Source of the DNA: JAYPHU01 sp038127535
GTDB lineage: Bacteria > Pseudomonadota > Alphaproteobacteria > Rhodospirillales > UBA2165
DNA length: 64,000 nucleotides
Direction: 5' to 3'
NCBI GenBank assembly: GCA_038127535.1
Contig: JAYPHU010000002.1
Coordinates: 130,857-194,856 of the forward strand
Part shown: positions 58,651 to 64,000 of the stretch, piece by piece
Numbering within the stretch: the stretch's first letter is position 1
How the letters are laid out: the number at the start of each line of letters is the position of its first letter
The notes under the pieces: generated by a model
The model's input: the letters and a program-made list of their open reading frames with translations, nothing else
Told to the model about the DNA's origin: nothing
The model's database searches: none
Made by a program: the position numbers and the translations under genes

Positions 58651-59064
58651 CTAGCGGGGGCTGAACCTTTCGATTTCCACCCCGGCGCTGGTGGCGTCGG
58701 GAAACACATCCAATTTTTCCACCCGCACCCGCGCCGTGCGCACCCGAGCATCGGCCAGGCACATCTCGGCGATTTGTTCTGCCAGGGTCTCAACCAGATT
58801 GACATGACCTTTGGCGAGGAGATTGCGGATACCGTCGGCGACGTCTTCATAGCAGACCACTTCGGAGAGCCGGTCGCCGATGTCCTCGGCATCCTCCAGC
58901 ACGGCAAGATCAAGATTGATCCGGACCCGCTGGGGTTTCTTTTGTTCGTGCTTATGCACCCCGATAAGGCAGGTCAGGAGCAGATCGCGGATGAACACAT
59001 GCCGGACGCGGGTGCCCGCATCGGCAATGTGTAATGTATGTATGTTTGCGCCTGTCGTCGTCAT
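58651..59064 (-). CDS. folB: Dihydroneopterin aldolase
   Basis: A 137-residue FolB: IRDLLLTCLIGVHKHEQKKP, INLDLAVLEDAEDIGDRLSE, VCYEDVADGIRNLLAKGHVN and LVETLAEQIAEMCL with the catalytic Glu (NLVETLAE). It converts dihydroneopterin to 6-hydroxymethyl-dihydropterin in folate synthesis. ATG 59064 is chosen over upstream frames that overlap the reductase gene. The C-terminal VEKLDVFPDATSAGVEIER is normal. Confidence 0.92.
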   Translation of the reverse strand: MTTTGANIHTLHIADAGTRVRHVFIRDLLLTCLIGVHKHEQKKPQRVRINLDLAVLEDAEDIGDRLSEVVCYEDVADGIRNLLAKGHVNLVETLAEQIAEMCLADARVRTARVRVEKLDVFPDATSAGVEIERFSPR

Positions 59065-59089
59065 GGTCGATGTTCCTGTCCGCGCCGGT

Positions 59090-59860
59090 CTATTCGTCTG
59101 CGGCCCCGCCCTTGGGCGGCTGGCCCCAACCCAAATGCTGACCGGAGTCCAGTGCAATCATCTGCCCCGTCATGGACGGGGAGGCAAGAATAAAACGCAC
59201 CGCGCCGCAGATTTCCGTCGGGTCAACCGGACGTTCCAGGGGCGTGGCCTCGAACTGGCGGCGGAACTGATCCTCGGACTGGCGGCTGGACGGCAACGTG
59301 GGGCCGGGCCCGATGGCGTTCACCCGGATGTTGGGTGCGAATGATAAGGCCAGGGTCTGCGTGAGCGTCCAAAGCCCTGCCTTGCTGAGCGTATAAGACA
59401 TGAAGTAAGGCGTCAGATTGAACACCCGCTGATCGACGATGTTGATGATATTGCCCTTCTCCTGATTGCCGAATGCCGCGGCCATGGCCTGGCTCAGCAC
59501 GAACGGCGCGCGCAGATTGACCGACATATGATCATCCCAGGATTGCCTGGTCGCCGTCGCCGCGGTGTCATCCTCGAAGATGGACGCGTTATTGATCAGG
59601 CAGGTCATCGGTCCGAGTTCATCGGTTACGCGTTTGATCAATCCGGCCGTTTGGTAGTCATCGCGCAAGTCGGCGGCAAACGCTACCGCCGTGCCGCCGG
59701 CGTCCCGGATCGCGTTTACGGTGTCCTCAGCCGCGCTATCGGAGCCGCCATAGTGCACCGCAACCTGCCAGCCGGCGTCCGCTAGGTCCAAGGCGATGGC
59801 CTTGCCGATCCTGGCCGCAGCGCCGGTCACCAAAGCGGTTTTGTGAGTGGGATCGGTCAT
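59090..59860 (-). CDS. folM: FolM/PTR1-type pteridine reductase (SDR family)
   Basis: A 256-residue SDR. The cofactor motif TGAAARIGKAIALDLADAGW carries the Arg of pteridine reductases (TGxxxRxG). The usual catalytic Ser position is Asp (IINIVDQRVFN), exactly as in PTR1/FolM, and SYTLSKAG holds Tyr and Lys. This argues for dihydropteridine or dihydrofolate reduction rather than a general SDR. The next gene, folB, starts 25 bases after its stop, so both serve pterin metabolism. Confidence 0.85.
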   Translation of the reverse strand: MTDPTHKTALVTGAAARIGKAIALDLADAGWQVAVHYGGSDSAAEDTVNAIRDAGGTAVAFAADLRDDYQTAGLIKRVTDELGPMTCLINNASIFEDDTAATATRQSWDDHMSVNLRAPFVLSQAMAAAFGNQEKGNIINIVDQRVFNLTPYFMSYTLSKAGLWTLTQTLALSFAPNIRVNAIGPGPTLPSSRQSEDQFRRQFEATPLERPVDPTEICGAVRFILASPSMTGQMIALDSGQHLGWGQPPKGGAADE

Positions 59861-59890
59861 GTGTCCTATCCGGCTGAAAATCCGGCCCGG

Positions 59891-60862
59891 CTAAAAGATC
59901 GCCGCGACGCCGAAACCTATAGAGACAATATAGCCGACATAGATCAGGACGAAGAGCCCGGCGACCGGCCGGCTGATGGTCGTCGCCCCGCCAATCATGA
60001 ACGGCATCATCAGGAGTGTCGCCAACAGCATGGCCCAGTTGTCGAGGGACAGGACGCGTTCCGGCACCTCCAGCGGCGTGACCATGGCGACGATGCCGAC
60101 AATGCCCACCACGTTAAAGATATTGCTACCGACCACGTTACCCAGCGCCACATCGGAATGCTTGCGGAAGGCGGCCATGGCGGAGGCGGCCAGTTCAGGC
60201 AATGATGTGCCGAACGCGATGATGGTTAGGCCGATCACCGCCTCGCTGACGCCGAAGTGCCGGGCGATCTCGACACCGCCATCGACCAGGAACTCCGAGC
60301 CGATGGTCAGGCCGGCAAATCCGCCGAACAGGTAGGCAAGCTGCACCCAGATGCTGTCGCTTTTGACCTCCAAATCGCTGACTTCATCAACCACGTCGCT
60401 GGAAGTGTCATCGCCGGAACTAGCTTCGCGCCTGTAGGAATAAAATAGGAAGGCCACGAACAGAACGATCAGGACAATCCCGCCAGTCAAATCAATCGTA
60501 CCGCGGAGGGACAGCAGAATGAACGCGCCCGTACCGACCAATAGAATTAGACCGTCCTTCACCAGCGAGCCTTTTTCATTGACGATCGGCAGGATCAGAC
60601 CTGACACGCCAAGTACCAGCAGGATATTGGCGATGTTAGAGCCGACCACATTACCGATGGCGAGGCCTGACACGCCGGAGAGCGACGCGTTCAGGGAGAC
60701 CAGCAATTCCGGCGCCGAGGTGCCGAACGCCACCACGGTCATGCCGATGACCAGTTTGGAAATGCCGAACCGTTCAGAGACGGAGACCGCACCCCGCACC
60801 ATAATCTCCGCACCGCCCAACAGCAGCACGAAACCGGCCAATACTTCCAAATACATCAGCAT
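59891..60862 (-). CDS. Calcium/sodium antiporter of the CaCA family (YrbG type)
   Basis: A 323-residue membrane protein with ten or so helices. The two alpha repeats are plain: VAFGTSAPELLVSLNAS (N-terminal half) and IAFGTSLPELAASAMAA (C-terminal half), with acidic residues for ion binding. A charged cytoplasmic loop (REASSGDDTSSDVVDEVSD) links them. Exchanges Ca2+ for Na+ or H+. It lies upstream of, and is co-directional with, folM, 30 bases apart. Confidence 0.93.
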   Translation of the reverse strand: MLMYLEVLAGFVLLLGGAEIMVRGAVSVSERFGISKLVIGMTVVAFGTSAPELLVSLNASLSGVSGLAIGNVVGSNIANILLVLGVSGLILPIVNEKGSLVKDGLILLVGTGAFILLSLRGTIDLTGGIVLIVLFVAFLFYSYRREASSGDDTSSDVVDEVSDLEVKSDSIWVQLAYLFGGFAGLTIGSEFLVDGGVEIARHFGVSEAVIGLTIIAFGTSLPELAASAMAAFRKHSDVALGNVVGSNIFNVVGIVGIVAMVTPLEVPERVLSLDNWAMLLATLLMMPFMIGGATTISRPVAGLFVLIYVGYIVSIGFGVAAIF

Positions 60863-60869
60863 TTGATCA

Positions 60870-60881
60870 TCAACTAGTTGA
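60870..60881. promoter_or_regulatory. 12-bp perfect palindrome TCAACTAGTTGA
   Basis: Located 8 bases before the antiporter start, in the divergent region with the transglutaminase-like gene. It may be a small operator; there is no second copy in the window. Confidence 0.3.
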
Positions 60882-61050
60882 AATAACTTATTTTACGCCC
60901 GCCGCTCACCTCGTTTCGTCTCGGTGTGCCACCGTGTTATGAGGAAGGCAAGTGGCAAATTCCACTCAGGTCCTGCGGTAAATCTTTCAAGCCTGAAATC
61001 CGGAATCTATACTTATCCGGCTATTCATTGGATTTTACGGAGATGGACGC

Positions 61051-61722
61051 GTGGCGAATGAAGAATTTTTAGGTGGCGGGGAATTCGTCGATCTGGATCA
61101 TCCGGCGGTCGTGGAGTTCGCCCACACCCATGCCGGCGACGCGGCCAATGACACCGAACAGGCGCTCAACTTCTATTATGCCGTCCGGGACAAAATCCGC
61201 TACAACCCCTATCTGCCGGTCACAGAGAAGACCAGCTATCGCGCCAGCGACGCGGTGCTGACCGGCGAAGGCTGGTGTGTGCCCAAAGCGGCGCTGCTGG
61301 CCGCCTGCTGCCGGATCTATGGCATTCCGGCCCAGCCCGGCTATGCGGATGTGAAAAATCATCTGGCCACGCAAAGATTGCTCGACCTGTTGGGCACCGA
61401 TTTGTTCGTCTGGCACTCTTACTGCGACATCCTCCTGGACGGCAGCTGGGTCAAGGCCACGCCGGCCTTTAACCTGAGCCTCTGCGAGAAGTTCGGTCTC
61501 AAGCCGCTGGAATTCGACGGGGTCAACGATTCCCTCTTCCACGAGTTCGATCAGGCCGGCAATAAGCACATGGAATACGTCCAGGATCGGGGATCGTTCG
61601 TTGACGTCCCCTTCGACGAGATCGTCGCCACCTTCCGCGATATTTACCGGCCGGAATATATGGCGGGTGCGGGCGGCGACTTCCAGGCGGAGGCGGCCAA
61701 GGAGACATCCGCCAATCAATAG
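61051..61722 (+). CDS. Transglutaminase-like cysteine peptidase-fold protein
   Basis: A 223-residue cytoplasmic protein with a transglutaminase core. The catalytic Cys is in GEGWCVPKAALLAACCR, the His in FVWHSYCDILLDG, and the Asp follows at DGSWVKATPAFN. The family includes peptidases, amidases and transacylases. The start is GTG 61051. Opposite strand to the antiporter; 93 bases before an acyl-CoA dehydrogenase, with which it may be co-transcribed. Substrate unknown. Confidence 0.85.
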   Translation: MANEEFLGGGEFVDLDHPAVVEFAHTHAGDAANDTEQALNFYYAVRDKIRYNPYLPVTEKTSYRASDAVLTGEGWCVPKAALLAACCRIYGIPAQPGYADVKNHLATQRLLDLLGTDLFVWHSYCDILLDGSWVKATPAFNLSLCEKFGLKPLEFDGVNDSLFHEFDQAGNKHMEYVQDRGSFVDVPFDEIVATFRDIYRPEYMAGAGGDFQAEAAKETSANQ

Positions 61723-61815
61723 CCGATACGCCGCGATTCAGGTTTGACCTCCGGCGTTACCGAAATTATGTATCCGGTAAATCAGATGGACTAATCCCGG
61801 AAGGGGGAGTACGAC

Positions 61816-63012
61816 ATGCACGAGATATTCATCGAAACCGAAGAACAACGCGCCATTCTGGACACCGTCCGGCGGTTCACCGACGACGTGGTCCGGCCCA
61901 AAGCGGCTGAGCTGGACGCGCAAATCGATCCGGAAGACGGGTTCTCCTGGGAAATCGTCGAAGCGGCGGATGCGCTCGGCATCCGCACTATGACCTTGTC
62001 GGAAGAGTATGGCGGTCTTGGCACGGACTCGCTCACCACCTCCATGGTGGTCGAGGAACTGGCCAAGGGCGATCTCGGCATCTCCGTGGTGTTTGCGCAA
62101 ACGCTGAAGCTGGCGCAGATCATGGAAAAGGCGCTCAATGATGACCAAAAGGCGCGCACCCTGCCCGAGTTCGTGGAGAACCCGCGCGGTTGCCTCGCCA
62201 TCGGCATCACCGAGCCGGACAATGCGTCCAACTATTTCCTGCCCTACCCGTCGCCGTTCCGCACCACGGCCGAGAAAACCGATGGCGGCTGGATCGTCAA
62301 CGGCATGAAGCACTTCATCTCCAACGGGAACCGGTCCAGCCACTATCTGGTCTTTGTGCAGACCGAACGGGGCAAGAGCCTCGCCGATGGTTCCACCTGT
62401 TTCCTGATCAAGCGGGACGCGCCGGGCTTCACCATCGGCCGGGTGCACAACAAGATGGGTGAACGGCTTGCCAACAACGCGGAACTGGTGTTCCAGGACT
62501 GCTTCATCCCGGACGAGGACGTGGTCGGCGAGGTCGGCAAAGGCTTCCAGACCCTGGCCGAGTTCTTCCCCCAATCCAACGCCTATGCCGGCGCGAGTAT
62601 TCTGGGCGTCGCCGAAGCCTGCTTCGCCAAGGCGGAGGAATGGGCCAAGATCCGGGTCCAAGGAGGCAAACCGTTGATCGAGCACGGCGAAATTCGCGCC
62701 AAGCTGGCCGAGATGCGGATGTTGATGGACGCCACGCGGTCATACATCCACCGGGCCTGCTATTTGGCTGACAACCAGGACCAGGGCTGGGACAAAACCC
62801 TGGGTGCGCTGCCCAAGACCATGGCCTCCCAGGCCGCCTGGAAGATCGCCACCTGGACCATGGAAATCCACGGCGGGCACGGCTTCATGAAGGAATTCGG
62901 GGTCGAAAAGTTGCTCCGCGACGCGGCGGCGTTCCTGCATTCGGACGGGGTGAACCACACCCTGTTCCTGAAGGCGGCGAACTTCATGTATGATCCGCCC
63001 AACTACGACTAA
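61816..63012 (+). CDS. Acyl-CoA dehydrogenase family protein
   Basis: A 398-residue flavoprotein with N-terminal helices (TEEQRAILDTVRRFTDDVVR), the middle barrel (AIGITEPDNASNYFLPYPSP, GMKHFISNGNRSSHYLVFVQ) and C-terminal helix bundle (EIHGGHGFMKEFGVEKLLRD). The C-terminal position that normally holds the catalytic Glu (YEGT) reads HSDGV, so Asp replaces Glu or the base is elsewhere. It would oxidise an acyl-CoA between alpha and beta carbons. GGAAGGGGGAG site. First of a pair with the dehydrogenase gene that follows by 26 bases. Confidence 0.9.
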   Translation: MHEIFIETEEQRAILDTVRRFTDDVVRPKAAELDAQIDPEDGFSWEIVEAADALGIRTMTLSEEYGGLGTDSLTTSMVVEELAKGDLGISVVFAQTLKLAQIMEKALNDDQKARTLPEFVENPRGCLAIGITEPDNASNYFLPYPSPFRTTAEKTDGGWIVNGMKHFISNGNRSSHYLVFVQTERGKSLADGSTCFLIKRDAPGFTIGRVHNKMGERLANNAELVFQDCFIPDEDVVGEVGKGFQTLAEFFPQSNAYAGASILGVAEACFAKAEEWAKIRVQGGKPLIEHGEIRAKLAEMRMLMDATRSYIHRACYLADNQDQGWDKTLGALPKTMASQAAWKIATWTMEIHGGHGFMKEFGVEKLLRDAAAFLHSDGVNHTLFLKAANFMYDPPNYD

Positions 63013-63038
63013 GAACCTGAAAAGAGGGAGGCCATACC

Positions 63039-64000
63039 ATGAAGGCGCTAGTACTCAACGGACCGAACCAGCCGTTTGATCTCACCGAGGTGCCGGATCC
63101 GGCCGCCGGACCGGCCGAAGCGGTGGCAAAGGTCATCGCCTGCGGGGCAGGCCTCACCATCCAGCACGTGAAGGCGGGCCGCGCGGAAGCGGATTTTCCG
63201 CTGATCATCGGTCACGAGATCACTGCCGAAATCGTCGAAGTCGGCCCAACGGTCAAAAACGTGGCAGTCGGCGATCCGGTCACCGCGTACTTCTATCTCA
63301 ACTGCGGCTACTGCAAATGGTGCCGGCAGAACGCCGAACCCCTGTGCGAAAATACCGGCGGTTATATCGGGCGGAACTGCGACGGCGGTTATGGGGAATA
63401 TATCAAGCTGCCGGCCGACAACTACATCAAGCTGCCGGAAGAACTCGACTATAAAACCTACCCCGCCCAGATCGGCGTCATCACCGATGCACTCGCCACA
63501 CCCTATAAAGTTTTGAAACGGGCCAAGGTGGGCTCACTGGACACGGTCGCCGTGTTCGGCGCGGGCGGCGGTCTCGGCATTCATCAGGTGATTTTGGCCA
63601 AATGGGCCGGAGCCCGGGTCATCGCCGTGGACACGGCGGACGACAAGTTCGGCGCCTGTCGTCAGGCCGGCGCGGATGAGGTGGTGAACCCGAACGAGGT
63701 GGACACGGTCGAAGCGCTGATGGACCTGACCGGCGGAAAAGGCGTCGATGTCTCCATCGACTATGTCTCCGCCAAGTCGACGCTGGAAGACGGGGTGAAA
63801 TCCCTGGGCCGGCATGGCCGCTTTGTGACTCTCGGCGGGGCAGGCAATGTGTTCGAAGTGGACGCCAAGCATCTGCTCGAAAACGAGATCGATGTCCTCG
63901 GCAGCCGCTATGTGACCAAAGCCGAAGTCACCGAGGTTCTGGATTTGGTGGCGCGCGGCGATGTCTGGCCGATCGTCAACGAAATCCGCCCCATGGAAGA
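63039..64000 (+). CDS. Medium-chain zinc-type alcohol dehydrogenase family protein, cut by window end
   Basis: The first 320 residues of an MDR protein; the reading frame is open to the last base. The GroES-like domain has IIGHEITAEIVEVGP and the structural zinc cysteines in CGYCKWCRQNAEPLC. The catalytic-zinc cysteine position (normally CGVCHTD) reads CGAGLTI, so one ligand is missing. The Rossmann motif is VFGAGGGLGIHQV. AGAGGGAG ribosome site, 26 bases after the acyl-CoA dehydrogenase stop. Its partner suggests oxidation of a hydroxyacyl-CoA or related alcohol. Confidence 0.88.
   Translation, partial: MKALVLNGPNQPFDLTEVPDPAAGPAEAVAKVIACGAGLTIQHVKAGRAEADFPLIIGHEITAEIVEVGPTVKNVAVGDPVTAYFYLNCGYCKWCRQNAEPLCENTGGYIGRNCDGGYGEYIKLPADNYIKLPEELDYKTYPAQIGVITDALATPYKVLKRAKVGSLDTVAVFGAGGGLGIHQVILAKWAGARVIAVDTADDKFGACRQAGADEVVNPNEVDTVEALMDLTGGKGVDVSIDYVSAKSTLEDGVKSLGRHGRFVTLGGAGNVFEVDAKHLLENEIDVLGSRYVTKAEVTEVLDLVARGDVWPIVNEIRPME

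Overview
The window reads as a stretch of chromosome from a free-living alphaproteobacterium, most likely a Rhodospirillales-type marine or soil heterotroph. This is inferred from the high-GC coding style, the housekeeping order hisZ-purA-...-rpoH-rluD-(small membrane protein)-JAMM peptidase, and the block uvrC-pgsA-mobB-moeA-moaD-moaE. It looks like draft or metagenome-derived sequence: there are two blocks of exactly 100 N, one inside a gene and one at a repeat. I see no rRNA, tRNA, CRISPR array, phage or classical transposase.

Region 1 (1-11,425) is largely core: a CRP/FNR regulator broken by an amber codon, a GT2 glycosyltransferase, a secreted protein, hisZ, purA, a tail-anchored pseudokinase with a membrane partner, an rpoH-type sigma factor also broken by an amber codon, rluD and two small genes.

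Region 2 (11,427-32,650) is catabolic and transport DNA. It holds a taurine/nitrate-type ABC importer with two different permeases, an HxlR regulator, Gfo/Idh/MocA dehydrogenases, an Ldh2-type dehydrogenase with a cupin, a GntR/UTRA regulator followed by two 3-hydroxyisobutyrate-dehydrogenase-like genes, a D-2-hydroxyacid dehydrogenase with an EamA exporter, an unusual coupled set (DUF1330, a DctP-like protein without signal peptide, a double ABM-like protein), a rhodanese, and a tight operon of PEP-hydrolase-like, UPF0261/Tm-1-like and fumarate-reductase-type flavoprotein genes.

Region 3 (32,781-53,153) continues the accessory theme: an HMGL/isopropylmalate-synthase-like lyase, an HpaB-type flavin monooxygenase (cut by an N gap), a family I CoA-transferase pair, an EF-hand protein, a short PEP-synthase-like protein, an M24 'pita-bread' protein lacking metal ligands, a TRAP transporter, two MetE-like proteins, a LOG-family protein and a Rieske oxygenase. 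Together these suggest uptake and oxidation of organic acids, sugar acids and aromatic compounds; individual substrates cannot be read from the sequence.

Region 4 (53,169-64,000) returns to core functions: molybdopterin synthesis (moaE, moaD, moeA, mobB), pgsA, uvrC, folB with a FolM-type pteridine reductase, a CaCA antiporter, a transglutaminase-like protein, an acyl-CoA dehydrogenase and the start of an MDR dehydrogenase that runs off the window.

Intergenic DNA in regions 2 and 3 is packed with short GC-rich palindromic elements. Several are nested: conserved outer arms surround different inner palindromes, one unit sits inside the loop of another, and one copy supplies the last codons and stop of a gene. 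A near-identical 14-bp palindrome (GTCTTATATAAGAG) precedes two catabolic genes, with a weaker copy before the GntR gene, suggesting a shared operator.
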